NCBI GenBank assembly: GCA_000722615.1
Contig: JOKI01000015.1
Span: 1 to 64,000 of the forward strand
Direction: 5' to 3'
Origin: Pseudorhizobium pelagicum
GTDB lineage: Bacteria > Pseudomonadota > Alphaproteobacteria > Rhizobiales > Rhizobiaceae
DNA: 64,000 nt
The notes beneath the pieces were generated by a model. It made no database searches. It was not told where the DNA came from and was given only the letters and a program-made list of their open reading frames with translations. The position numbers and the translations under genes were made by a program. Numbering within the stretch: the stretch's first letter is position 1; every line of letters starts with the position of its first letter. Of this stretch, positions 56,319 to 64,000 are shown piece by piece.

Positions 56319-56864
56319 TCAGGACTGGAGCAGCGCCAGAACCTTGCCGCAGTAGCGCTTGGAGATCGGGTTCATGCGCTTGGCGCCGTGGCCGGCATTG
56401 TACTTGAGGATGGTACCGCAGGTTTCTCCGCCGCCCAGCTCATGCGCCGCCGCCAGGTACTTCATGCCGAATTCGATGTTGGTTTCCGGATTGTAGAGGC
56501 TCTTGACGCTGCCCTTGTACCCCATCATCCGCGCCGTCGCCGGCTTGATCTGCATCAGACCGACCTCGCCAGCCTGACCGCGCGCCTTGGGATTGAAATT
56601 GCTCTCCACCTTCACGACGGCATGGGCAAGATCGACCGGCACACCGTAGGCCTTGGCAAACTTGGTGATGATCTTCGAATAGGGATTGGCGGATTCCATG
56701 GCAGCGGACAAGGGGCTCTTGGCCGAAGCGTAACCGGACTTGCTGACTTTCGATTGCAGCGCGACGGTCTTCGTCTTCACCTTTTCCTCGCCGGCGAACG
56801 AAGCCTGGGGAACAGCGATGAGCATGGAGAAACATGCCGCAGCGGCAACAATTGCATTTTTCAT
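56319..56864 (-). CDS. Secreted lytic transglycosylase (SLT fold)
   Basis: The 181-residue product has a signal peptide (cut after SFA, residue 24), a short linker and an SLT domain: catalytic Glu87 in AVVKVESNFNPKARG, GEVGLMQIKPATARMMG, NPETNIEFGMKYLAAA and YNAGHGAKR. It cleaves peptidoglycan glycan strands with 1,6-anhydro product formation, in the periplasm. It is small, like single-domain SLTs used to open the wall for secretion or growth. Monocistronic; AGAGCTTCCCCG is a weak leader. Confidence 0.88.
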   Translation of the reverse strand: MKNAIVAAAACFSMLIAVPQASFAGEEKVKTKTVALQSKVSKSGYASAKSPLSAAMESANPYSKIITKFAKAYGVPVDLAHAVVKVESNFNPKARGQAGEVGLMQIKPATARMMGYKGSVKSLYNPETNIEFGMKYLAAAHELGGGETCGTILKYNAGHGAKRMNPISKRYCGKVLALLQS

Positions 56865-57100
56865 TTTCGGGGAAGCTCTCCGATTGCAAGGTCTCGTCTG
56901 GGCAAGCGCCAGCCGCTGCGCACCGCGCCCAAAAGACGCTGCGGCAGTGGGTAAGACCCACGATTCATTGATGTTTGCGGCCCCCGTCCTTCGGTGTCGG
57001 CCACGTCGATGGATTGGGTTTTAAACGGCGTAATGCGGAAATGATGTGGCGCCGGTGATTTTTTGTCCCGGCGGCGGGGAACCGAAACCCGGTTGGCGCA

Positions 57101-57868
57101 TTAAGACGGGTTGTATTTCGGGAGCGAGACGATCAGCCGATGCAGCGTATCGATCGTCGAAATATCGGCGATCCCGTCGACCCGCTGCGGGCGGAAATGG
57201 CGCTGGAACGCCTCGATGACGCCCCTGGTCCTGTCGCAGAAATACCCTGTGATCTCAATGTCGTAACCATAGATCGACAGCATCGACTGAAGGGCCTCGA
57301 TGGGTTGCCCCGTCTCGCCTCGCTGGAAGAAACGGCCGCTGGTGATCGGCGCCGGTTCGACCCAGTGTCCGACGCCTGCCGAGTGCAGCGCCGACCATGG
57401 GAAATTTTCACCCGGATCGATCTTGCGGATGGGGGCAATATCCGAGTGCCCCAGCACCCTTTCGGGGGCAATATTCCAGCGTGAGCCGCAATCGCGACAC
57501 AATCTGACGACCGCTTCGATCTGCGCCGCTGGAAATGGCGGCAGCCCGTCCGGGTGCCCGGCGTTGGCGATCTCGATTCCGATCGAGCTGGAGTTGATGT
57601 CGCTCTCGCCACCCCAGCAGCTCTTGCCCGCATGCCAGGCGCGCGCGCTCTCCGGCACCAGTTGCAGGACGCGCCCGTCTTCATGGACGAAGTAGTGGCT
57701 GGACACCTGGCTGTCGCGATCGCAGAGCCAGGACAGGGCCTGCTCGTGATCCGGCATGCCCGTGTAGTGCAGGACGAGCATGTCCGGGCTGCGCTGATCG
57801 GCGCGAAGCCCGTGATTGGGTGAGGGTCTGACCACTGCGCCGGGAAAATCGGCGGCGAATTCGCTCAT
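57101..57868 (-). CDS. N-acetylmuramoyl-L-alanine amidase (AmiD-like, Amidase_2 with PG-binding domain)
   Basis: This 255-residue enzyme removes the stem peptide from MurNAc. The Amidase_2 zinc site is His34 (LVLHYTGM), His141 (VLGHSDIAP) and Asp151 (KIDPGENFPW) with Glu99 (IGIEIANAGHPDG). The C-terminus (about 187-245) is a PG_binding_1 domain (PIEALQSMLSIYGYDIEITGYFCDRTRGVIEAFQRHFRP). No signal peptide or lipobox is seen, so it is probably a cytoplasmic AmpD-type recycling enzyme rather than an exported AmiD. Its ATG overlaps the djlA-like stop by four bases (ATGA). Confidence 0.88.
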   Translation of the reverse strand: MSEFAADFPGAVVRPSPNHGLRADQRSPDMLVLHYTGMPDHEQALSWLCDRDSQVSSHYFVHEDGRVLQLVPESARAWHAGKSCWGGESDINSSSIGIEIANAGHPDGLPPFPAAQIEAVVRLCRDCGSRWNIAPERVLGHSDIAPIRKIDPGENFPWSALHSAGVGHWVEPAPITSGRFFQRGETGQPIEALQSMLSIYGYDIEITGYFCDRTRGVIEAFQRHFRPQRVDGIADISTIDTLHRLIVSLPKYNPS

Positions 57869-58605
57869 GCCGCGCGGCGCTCTTTCTCGATTGCGGCATA
57901 GGCCGCATTGAGCGCTGCCATGCGTTCGTTGGCGGCGGCATGCAAGGCGGGAGGCACGCCGCGGGCGATCAACCGGTCCGGATGGTGCTCCGACACGAGC
58001 CGGCGATAGGTCTTGCGAATCGCGGCGAACTCGTCGTCCGGCGAAACGCCGAGAACGAGATAGGGATCCCTCCCCTCGATATGGACGTGGCGGGCCAGGA
58101 TGCGGCGGAAATGCTCTTCGTCGATCTTGAAGATCTCGGCGATGCGCGCCAGGAACGCCAGTTCCTTCTCGTGGATCAGGCCGTCGGCCTTGGCGATATG
58201 GAAGAGGCCGTCAATGACGTTCTCGAGCATCGGGCAATTGTCATCGCCGCTGCCGCAAAGCCCCGACAATCGGGTCGCATAGGCCTCATAGCCTGCGATG
58301 TCCTGCCGCGCGAGGTTGTAGAGCCGCGCCACGTTCTGCGCTTCCTCCAGCGGGAAGTCGAAGATCTGCCGGAAGGCATCCACTTCCTTTTCCGTCACCA
58401 GTCCATCGGCCTTGGCCATCTTCGCCGAAAGCGCAATGATGGCCACCGAGAACGACACCTGGCGGCGCATTTCCGGATCGCCCTCGAAGAGGGTGCGGAT
58501 CGCTTCGACCACCCGGCCAAGCGCACCGCCAGCCGCGTCGCCGATGGCGCCGATCAGCCTGTCCCACAGGGAGGATATTTGGAAGCAGGAAAAATCAAAA
58601 ATCAT
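57865..58605 (-). CDS. DjlA-like protein: TerB domain plus C-terminal J domain
   Basis: The 246-residue product joins a TerB-like helical domain (SFSVAIIALSAKMAKADGLVTEKEVDAFRQIF and NVIDGLFHIAKADGLIHEKELAFLARIAEIF, two acidic metal-binding repeats) to a J domain (DPYLVLGVSPDDEFAAIRKTYRRLVSEHHPDRLIARG) with the H-P-D motif that stimulates DnaK. The N-terminus has only a weakly hydrophobic stretch, so membrane anchoring as in E. coli DjlA is doubtful. It is first in a two-gene operon with the amidase. The ribosome site is weak; no other ATG is available. Confidence 0.88.
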   Translation of the reverse strand: MIFDFSCFQISSLWDRLIGAIGDAAGGALGRVVEAIRTLFEGDPEMRRQVSFSVAIIALSAKMAKADGLVTEKEVDAFRQIFDFPLEEAQNVARLYNLARQDIAGYEAYATRLSGLCGSGDDNCPMLENVIDGLFHIAKADGLIHEKELAFLARIAEIFKIDEEHFRRILARHVHIEGRDPYLVLGVSPDDEFAAIRKTYRRLVSEHHPDRLIARGVPPALHAAANERMAALNAAYAAIEKERRAA

Positions 58606-59020
58606 GCCGCAGATGACCAGATAATCGGGTTGGATGCAATAAGTCGAACGTCCCGGAAAAGATTAAACTCTGTTCATCCTTTCCGAACAACGAACCCAAC
58701 TGTCAGATCTTCCAGCAGTTCCGAAGCCGACAGATTTCACTCTCGCTTCGAATTCGGTTCCGTCCGCCGGGTTCCGGCTGGCCCCAAAAGCTCCGCTCAG
58801 GTTCTTGCAATTGTCCTACGGCAGTTTTCCACAGCCGGATCTCCAGCCCCTTCACTTTGAACCGATTAGATCGCCCACCTCCTGCCGGAAGTGGATCAAT
58901 CTCGTCGAAACACCCGATTTCCTTGGGAAATTTCCTTTACAGCTGCAGCTGCGTGCTCCATCCATTGCTCACGATCCGAAAGGCGGAAGCCGGCGCAGGC
59001 TGGCGCACAAGGAGGCTGAG
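58606..59020. other. 415-bp divergent spacer between the djlA-like and PPi-PFK genes
   Basis: No open frame with coding character is seen. It is more A/T-rich than its surroundings. It must hold two divergent promoters. On the djlA side, a minus-strand GGAAC-N16-AGTT (58722-58698) is one base off an EcfG-type promoter and lies about 95 bases upstream of that gene. The last bases (AAGGAGGCTGAG) are the ribosome site of the phosphofructokinase gene. Confidence 0.4.
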
Positions 59021-60232
59021 ATGGCGAAACAGAAAGTGGCAATGCTGACTGCGGGCGGACTGGCCCCCTGTCTTTCATCGGCTGTCGGCGGACTGATCGA
59101 GCGATACACGGACATCGCTCCGGAGATCGAGCTGGTCGCCTACCGGTCCGGCTACCAAGGCCTGCTGAAGGCAGACCACATCGAGATCACGCCGGATATC
59201 CGCGAAGGCGCGCATCTTCTCCATCGCTACGGCGGCTCGCCGATCGGCAACAGCCGCGTCAAGCTGACCAATGCGGCCGACTGCGTGAAGCGCGGCCTCG
59301 TCAAGGAGGGGCAGAACCCGCTTCAGGTGGCAGCCGACCGGCTGGCCGAGGATGGCATCACCATTCTCCACACCATCGGCGGCGACGATACCAACACCAC
59401 CGCTGCGGATCTCGCCGCCTACCTTGGCGCCAACGGCTATGACCTGACCGTGGTCGGCCTGCCGAAAACGGTCGACAACGATATCGTCCCGATTCGCCAG
59501 TCGCTGGGCGCCTGGACGGCCGCCGAGGTCGGAGCGCATTTCTTCGACCACGTCAGCAACGAGCAGAGTGCGGCCCCGCGCAGCCTCGTCATCCATGAAG
59601 TGATGGGCCGCCACTGCGGCTGGCTCACCGCCGCCACCGCCCGCAAGTACATCCAGCGCACCCAGCATAACGAATATGTCGAGGGCCTGATGATGAACAC
59701 CTCGATGAAGAACATCGACGGGCTCTATCTCCCGGAGATGGCCTTCGATTTCGAGAAGGAGGCGGAGCGCCTGCGCCAGGTGATGGACGAACGCGGCTAT
59801 GTCACGCTCTTCGTGTCCGAGGGCGCCTGCCTCGACGCCATCGTCGCCGAGCGCGAGGCCTCCGGCGAAGACGTCAAGCGTGATGCCTTCGGCCACGTGA
59901 AGATCGACAGCATCAATGTCGGCAACTGGTTCCAGAAGCATTTCGCCGCCAGGCTCAACTCGGAGCGGTCCATGGTGCAGAAATCAGGCTATTTCGCCCG
60001 CTCGGCGCCGGCCAATGCGGGTGACCTGCGACTGATCCAGAGCATGGTCGATCTCGCCGTCGAGAGCGCCCTCAACGGGATCTCCGGCGTCACCGGGCAC
60101 GACGAGGACCAGGACGGACGTTTGCGAACAATCGAGTTTCCGCGAATTAAGGGTGGAAAACACTTCGATCTGTCGGCAAAATGGTTTGGTGACGTGATGG
60201 ACTTCATTGGCCAGCCCTTCGAGGCCGCCTGA
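59021..60232 (+). CDS. pfp: Pyrophosphate-dependent 6-phosphofructokinase
   Basis: This 403-residue enzyme phosphorylates fructose 6-phosphate reversibly with PPi. The donor-site motif reads GGDDTNTTA with Asp123 where ATP enzymes have Gly, and the catalytic loop is PKTVDND (148-154) with Lys149, the two residues that mark PPi specificity. EVMGRHCGWLTAATA is the sugar-phosphate motif. An ideal AAGGAGG ribosome site precedes the ATG. In rhizobia, which use the Entner-Doudoroff route, such an enzyme is thought to run in either direction. It is followed after 37 bases by a LysE-like gene with its own strong ribosome site. Confidence 0.92.
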   Translation: MAKQKVAMLTAGGLAPCLSSAVGGLIERYTDIAPEIELVAYRSGYQGLLKADHIEITPDIREGAHLLHRYGGSPIGNSRVKLTNAADCVKRGLVKEGQNPLQVAADRLAEDGITILHTIGGDDTNTTAADLAAYLGANGYDLTVVGLPKTVDNDIVPIRQSLGAWTAAEVGAHFFDHVSNEQSAAPRSLVIHEVMGRHCGWLTAATARKYIQRTQHNEYVEGLMMNTSMKNIDGLYLPEMAFDFEKEAERLRQVMDERGYVTLFVSEGACLDAIVAEREASGEDVKRDAFGHVKIDSINVGNWFQKHFAARLNSERSMVQKSGYFARSAPANAGDLRLIQSMVDLAVESALNGISGVTGHDEDQDGRLRTIEFPRIKGGKHFDLSAKWFGDVMDFIGQPFEAA

Positions 60233-60269
60233 TCCTGACGTCTGGAATCGCAATGCTGAGGAGGACGTG

Positions 60270-60905
60270 ATGACGGCCGAAACCTGGGTAGCCTTCTGTG
60301 CTGCCGCCATCCTCATCACGCTGCTTCCGAGCCCCGTGGCCAGCCTGATTGCGCGGTTCGCCGTTCAGAGAGGCCGCCGCAGCGCCTTGGTCACAGTCCC
60401 CGGCGTCGCGCTGGGGATGGGCACCGCCCTGACGATTGCCGCCCTTCCCCTGGCGGCGCTCGTCTGGGCAGCGCCCGCCCTGCGCGAGCCGCTCTCGTGG
60501 CTCGGCTTGGCCTATCTCCTCCTCTACATTCTCTGGTCGTTCCAGGAGCCGTCCGCCCGCGCGCCGCTCGCGAGCAACGACAATCTGCCGCAACAGCGGC
60601 CTCTGGGTATTTTCGTCCACTTCTTCCGGGAATGTGTCGGGACGGGCCGCTATCTGGTGGTGCTCGCCGCCCTTCTTTCCCAGTTCCTCGACCCGGTCAT
60701 GGCCGTGCCGGCTCTGGCCCTGGAGATGCAGGCGGCCTTCGTGCTGGCGGTGGCAGCCGGCGCCACGCTGCATGTCCTCTTCCCCCAACGCACCCTGAAC
60801 CGGCTCCGTCGACCCGCGCGGCGTCATCCAGCCTCGCACAAGATGCAGACCAGATATATCGCCCGCCGCGCCGTCAGCGCCGGGTTCCGGCGCATTGCCG
60901 CATGA
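60270..60905 (+). CDS. LysE/RhtB-like exporter, divergent member
   Basis: This 211-residue membrane protein has about six hydrophobic helices; the start (TLLPSPVASLIARFAVQRGRRSALVTVPGVALGMG) matches the LysE P-G-P-x-x-x-x-x-x-x-x-x-x-G-x-x-x-G-x-x-x-x-x-G layout with P-S-P in place of P-G-P. The middle (FFRECVGTGRYLVVLAALLSQFLDPV) has the second half-motif. The C-terminal tail of about 40 residues is basic and long for the family. GAGGAGGACGTG gives a strong start. The exported compound is unknown; a drift in key Gly residues makes the call moderate. Confidence 0.7.
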   Translation: MTAETWVAFCAAAILITLLPSPVASLIARFAVQRGRRSALVTVPGVALGMGTALTIAALPLAALVWAAPALREPLSWLGLAYLLLYILWSFQEPSARAPLASNDNLPQQRPLGIFVHFFRECVGTGRYLVVLAALLSQFLDPVMAVPALALEMQAAFVLAVAAGATLHVLFPQRTLNRLRRPARRHPASHKMQTRYIARRAVSAGFRRIAA

Positions 60906-61005
60906 GGGCGACTTGTTCCCTTGAAGGGAATGGGTTAATGAGATTCCTGTTCGATGGCGTTTGGGCGGCTGGGGACAAGCACGTAAACATCATGAGAGCG
61001 ACCCA

Positions 61006-62010
61006 ATGGCGATGAACCTACTCTTGAGCCGTACTGCACTCGCCTCGCTGGCGCTGACTGCGGCGCTTTCGGGATGTTCGAGTGTCGAGCCGGCGCCGAA
61101 CAAGACCTCTCGCCTCCAGCCCGCTTCAAGTCCCGTTCAGCAGGCGAACGCCGCAGAGGTGGCGGATGAGGCCTCCTCGACCGAGGTTGCCTCCGCCGCG
61201 ACGCCCGGGGCGACGGTGTCCATTTCCAAGACTGGCCGCATTCACCTCGCTATTCCCGATACGACGTCCGTTGCACATGCGCAGCAGGCCGCCATGGAGG
61301 CGCCTGAAATGGCGCCGCAGGTTGCCTACGCCACCAGCAATCCGGTATCGGCGACAACGGCCGCCGTCGCCATCCAGTCGGTCGCCTCAGCAGCGACCGT
61401 TGATGTCGTCACGGAAACGGCCAGCATCGCACCGACTCCACTCGGCGGACAGACTCTGACGGCGGAAGAGGCAGCGCTGACGCCGGACATGCGGTCCCTG
61501 CAGGCCGCCATTCCGATCCCCCGCCCCGACATCAAGGCGCTCGGCTATGCCAGCACATCTGCCGCACCGGCAGCCGTGGCGACGCTTCAGGCGGTCGATA
61601 CGCGTCGCGTGTTCCCGCCGGCGCCGGGCGATCCGCTTCCGGAGACCGCAGCCGCAAGCCCGCCGGAATTGACCAAGCTGATCAAGCATTATGCTGGTCT
61701 CTACGGAATTCCCGAATCGCTGATCCATCGTGTCGTCCAGCGCGAGAGCCGCTACAACCCCAAGGCCTACCACAAGGACGGATACTGGGGTCTCATGCAG
61801 ATCAAATATGCGACGGCCAAGTCGATGGGCTACACCGGTCGCCCCGAAGGCCTGCTCGACGCCGAGACCAACCTGAAATACGCGTCGAAATATCTTCGCG
61901 GCGCCTGGCTCGTGGCCGACAACAGCAACGACAATGCCATCCGGCTTTATGCACGCGGCTATTACTACGATGCCAAGCGCAAGGGCATGCTGCACGTCCT
62001 GAAGCAGTAG
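61006..62010 (+). CDS. Lipoprotein lytic transglycosylase (SLT domain, long linker)
   Basis: The 334-residue product has a lipoprotein signal peptide with lipobox LSGC (Cys24), then a linker of about 195 residues rich in Ala, Ser, Thr and Pro with no fold, then an SLT domain with catalytic Glu247 (HRVVQRESRYNPKAYH), GYWGLMQIKYATAKSMGYTG, and a C-terminal YARGYYYDAKRKGMLHVLKQ in place of the usual Y-N-A-G. It probably sits in the outer membrane and reaches into the wall. Two ATG codons (61006 and 61012) are possible. It ends one base before the convergent serine hydrolase stop. Confidence 0.85.
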   Translation: MAMNLLLSRTALASLALTAALSGCSSVEPAPNKTSRLQPASSPVQQANAAEVADEASSTEVASAATPGATVSISKTGRIHLAIPDTTSVAHAQQAAMEAPEMAPQVAYATSNPVSATTAAVAIQSVASAATVDVVTETASIAPTPLGGQTLTAEEAALTPDMRSLQAAIPIPRPDIKALGYASTSAAPAAVATLQAVDTRRVFPPAPGDPLPETAAASPPELTKLIKHYAGLYGIPESLIHRVVQRESRYNPKAYHKDGYWGLMQIKYATAKSMGYTGRPEGLLDAETNLKYASKYLRGAWLVADNSNDNAIRLYARGYYYDAKRKGMLHVLKQ

Positions 62011-63357
62011 TCAGCGGCTCAACTTCACGATTTCCCGCACCAGTGGAACGACATCGTAGCCTGTCCGGCGCGGTGTCAGTCCCAGCCGAACGACCGCAAG
62101 GTCGAGCGACGGCATGATCGCGATCGTCTGCCCGTCGTGCCCCTGCAGGAAGAAGGTATCCTCGGGAAGCTCGGTTTCGTCGGGGCCGGGAAGCCAGGTC
62201 TGCATCTGCGAATAGCGGCCCTCCGACGTGCCGTTCGGCCGTGCCATCATCGCCACGAACCCCTCCGGCAAAAGGCGCTCGCCGTTCCACAGGCCGTCGC
62301 GCAGCAGAAAAAGCGCGAATCGCGCCCAGTCACGCGCGGTCGCATACATGTAGGAACTGCCCACGAAGGTGCCCGCGGCATCCACCTCCATCACGGCGCT
62401 GTCCATGCCGAGCGGCCGGAACAGGGCCTGCCGGGGATAGGCGAGCGCCGTCGCGGCATCCCCGAGACGATCCATCCAGATGCGCGACAGCAGGACGGCA
62501 CTCCCGGAGGAATAGCTGAAGCGCGCACCAGGCTCGGCGCGCAGCGGCGCATCGGCGGCGAAGGCTGCCATGTCCGGCTCGAGATAGAGCATCTGCGTCA
62601 CATCCGTCACGGAGCCGTAGCTCTCGTTGAAGGCGAGCCCGTCCTCCATCGCCAGAAGATCGGCAAGCGAGATATCCGCCCGCGGGTCGCCCTTCCACTG
62701 GGGAAGCAGTGCCGTCTCGTCCATCCTCATCCGGTTCCGGTTGATCAGCGTCCCGATGATCGCCGCGTTGACCGTCTTCGTCATCGACCAGCCGAGCAGG
62801 ACTGATTCCGCCGAAAAGCCTTCACCATAGGCTTCCGCGACGATCCGACCGCCGCGCAGCACGACAAGCGCCCGCATGCCGTCGCCGGCGAAAGCAGGAT
62901 CTGAAAGAAGTGCCGCAACAGACTGGTCTGACTCTGCAATCTTCCCCTCCGGCCACCGGCTCTCGACAGGGCGGTCGACGGCAGGGGCCCTTGTGATCGA
63001 GATGTCCTCGGGAGGACCGCCCTGCGGCAGCACGGTGCACCCCAGGCCTGCACGGTCGACGGCTTCATTGCCGGCGAGGCCTCCCAGAAACGCCGCCTGC
63101 ACACGACCCGACGAGTGGTCGACGTCCACCTGCATCAGCCGCAGCAGCGGATTGCCGGGCGCCTGGACATCGACCGACAGGACGTCATCGGGATCGCGAC
63201 CGTTCAGGAATACGTTCGAGCAGACCATTTTTGCGGCATACCCCGCCCCGACGCGCAGCAAGGCCGGGGGCGAGAACAGCATCCAGAGAAGACCTCCGGC
63301 AAGGACCACCGCAAGGGCAAGGGCAGCAAACTTCAGAATGCGGAGGGGACGGGTCAT
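62011..63357 (-). CDS. Beta-lactamase-class-C-like serine hydrolase, membrane anchored
   Basis: From the ATG at 63357 (AGGAG in front) the protein has 448 residues. An N-terminal anchor (about 8-28) is followed by a variable region of about 130 residues and a penicillin-binding-like hydrolase domain with the active S-x-x-K at Ser191-Lys194 (SMTKTVNAAI), Y-S-S in FSYSSGSAVLL, and the C-terminal H-D-G-Q (FLQGHDGQTIAI). It resembles 6-aminohexanoate-dimer hydrolases, esterases and class C enzymes that act on amides or esters outside the cytoplasm. It should not be called a true beta-lactamase. The upstream in-frame extension to 63468 is rejected. Confidence 0.83.
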   Translation of the reverse strand: MTRPLRILKFAALALAVVLAGGLLWMLFSPPALLRVGAGYAAKMVCSNVFLNGRDPDDVLSVDVQAPGNPLLRLMQVDVDHSSGRVQAAFLGGLAGNEAVDRAGLGCTVLPQGGPPEDISITRAPAVDRPVESRWPEGKIAESDQSVAALLSDPAFAGDGMRALVVLRGGRIVAEAYGEGFSAESVLLGWSMTKTVNAAIIGTLINRNRMRMDETALLPQWKGDPRADISLADLLAMEDGLAFNESYGSVTDVTQMLYLEPDMAAFAADAPLRAEPGARFSYSSGSAVLLSRIWMDRLGDAATALAYPRQALFRPLGMDSAVMEVDAAGTFVGSSYMYATARDWARFALFLLRDGLWNGERLLPEGFVAMMARPNGTSEGRYSQMQTWLPGPDETELPEDTFFLQGHDGQTIAIMPSLDLAVVRLGLTPRRTGYDVVPLVREIVKLSR

Positions 63358-63431
63358 GGGCGCTCCTGTGATGCTCCATGCAAGCAGCAAAACGTCGGGG
63401 AGAAAACCCCTGATCCCTTTGCCCACAGGCC

Positions 63432-63464
63432 ACGTCATTAATCTGTAGCACGGCGCGTCTAGAT
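63432..63464 (+). promoter_or_regulatory. Pho box and -10 of btaA
   Basis: ACGTCAT-TAAT-CTGTAGC (63432-63449) matches the Pho box CTGTCAT-N4-CTGTCAC at ten of fourteen half-site positions with the correct 11-bp repeat. CTAGAT (63459-63464), nine bases after it, fits an alphaproteobacterial -10. The start codon of btaA is 30 bases further on, so the spacing matches PhoB-activated promoters. Confidence 0.7.
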
Positions 63465-63494
63465 GCACGTGACACCAAGGCGGGAGATTTCAGG

Positions 63495-64000
63495 ATGGCG
63501 GACGTTGCTCACCACGCGGGTTACCGCAAGAACCGGCCCCTCAAGGACGCGCTGCTTCAGCACAAGGCGCTGACGCGCAAGGGGCTTTCGGAACGGCTTT
63601 TCGGACTTCTGTTTTCCGGCCTCGTCTACCCGCAGATCTGGGAAGACGCCGATGTCGACATGCAGGCGATGGAGCTCGGTCCGAAGCACAGCATCGTCAC
63701 GATCGGCTCCGGCGGCTGCAACATGCTCGCCTATCTCAGCCGCGCGCCGCAGGCCATCGACGTCGTGGACCTCAACCCGCACCACATCGCGCTGAACCGG
63801 TTGAAGCTTGCGGCCTACCGGCATCTGCCCACCCACAACGACGTCGTCCGCCTCTTCGGAATGGATCAGGTCGGCACCAACAGCGCCAGCTACGACATGT
63901 TCGTCGCTGCCAACCTCGACCAGGCGACCCGCGCCTACTGGGAGCGCCGCAGCATGACCGGCCGCCGCCGCATCGAGGTGCTGAACGGCAATATCTACCG
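63495..64000 (+). CDS. btaA: BtaA: S-adenosylmethionine:diacylglycerol 3-amino-3-carboxypropyl transferase (5' part)
   Basis: The first 168 codons of a DUF3419 protein are present and run off the window. BtaA moves the aminocarboxypropyl group of SAM to diacylglycerol, the first step to the betaine lipid DGTS, which BtaB then methylates. Visible motifs are LFSGLVYPQIWEDADVDMQAME, the SAM loop IVTIGSGGCNMLAYLS, and VDLNPHHIALNRLKLAAY. GGGAGA is the ribosome site. btaB is expected just downstream. In Sinorhizobium and Rhodobacter these genes make DGTS in place of phospholipids on phosphate starvation, and the Pho box upstream supports the same control here. Confidence 0.88.
   Translation, partial: MADVAHHAGYRKNRPLKDALLQHKALTRKGLSERLFGLLFSGLVYPQIWEDADVDMQAMELGPKHSIVTIGSGGCNMLAYLSRAPQAIDVVDLNPHHIALNRLKLAAYRHLPTHNDVVRLFGMDQVGTNSASYDMFVAANLDQATRAYWERRSMTGRRRIEVLNGNIY

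Noticed and set aside
58685-58745. Clustered GAAC/GTTC words as a LexA box
   Set aside because: Spacings are three and ten bases, not seven.
62011-63357. True class C beta-lactamase
   Set aside because: S-x-x-K is present but the Y-x-N and K-T-G motifs are not; the C-terminal H-D-G fits esterase/amide hydrolases.

Overview
The window is a chromosomal segment from an alphaproteobacterium of the Rhizobiales (Hyphomicrobiales), most likely a Rhizobium/Agrobacterium/Sinorhizobium-type member of the Rhizobiaceae. The evidence is the high G+C codon use, the gene order mraZ-rsmH-ftsL-ftsI-murE-murF-mraY-murD-ftsW-murG-murC-murB-ddl-ftsQ-ftsA-ftsZ-lpxC-bamD-recN-ligA, the about 590-residue FtsZ with a long Pro/Ala/Gln-rich linker, a btaA betaine-lipid gene, a TTG/ATG prmA, and promoter motifs typical of alphaproteobacteria (EcfG-type, CtrA-like and Pho boxes). 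No rRNA, tRNA, insertion sequence, prophage or CRISPR array was seen, and coding density is high.

Left part (1-26.6 kb) is a mosaic of housekeeping and accessory genes: a strand-skewed window edge; a small membrane-anchored protein coupled to a DedA/VTT membrane protein; an RND efflux pump with its adaptor; uvrD; a parDE toxin-antitoxin pair; an hxlR regulator divergent from a short-chain dehydrogenase, followed by a zinc-free MDR oxidoreductase and an M20 amidohydrolase; a Tlde1/DUF2778 L,D-transpeptidase-like protein; a YeeE-type sulfur transporter; a DUF2254 membrane protein; pncA; azlCD; pepP; a DUF1127 mini-protein; prmA; a SCO1-type copper chaperone with an untracked 52-residue membrane protein upstream; a lone cheW; a small secreted protein behind an EcfG-type stress promoter; creA; an exonuclease; and a GNAT acetyltransferase.

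Centre (26.6-53.8 kb) is the division and cell wall (dcw) cluster on the minus strand with its usual rhizobial companions. Reading in the direction of transcription: rnpB RNA, then mraZ through murB as one nearly gap-free unit (many ATGA overlaps), a bidirectional terminator, ddl-ftsQ-ftsA-ftsZ, a terminator, lpxC, a terminator, bamD-recN, then (past a convergent metallo-hydrolase) ligA. Together these make cytoplasmic peptidoglycan precursors (MurA-F steps except MurA, plus Ddl), lipid I and II (MraY, MurG), polymerise septal wall (FtsW, FtsI), and build the Z ring (FtsZ, FtsA, FtsQ, FtsL). A four-fold TGGG repeat with an exact 10-bp period lies over a candidate promoter upstream of mraZ, as expected for MraZ self-control, and CtrA-like sites lie upstream of mraZ, ddl and lpxC.

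Right part (53.8-64 kb) has tandem paralogous FAD oxidoreductases, two lytic transglycosylases, an amiD-djlA pair, a pyrophosphate-type phosphofructokinase, a LysE-like exporter, a serine hydrolase, and the 5' part of btaA behind a well-formed Pho box, implying betaine-lipid synthesis on phosphate limitation.

I did not find a clearly new multi-gene system. The best leads are regulatory (MraZ box, Pho box, EcfG promoter, CtrA-like sites) and a few poorly described gene pairs: the VTT module, the tandem oxidoreductases, and the small membrane protein next to the SCO1 gene.
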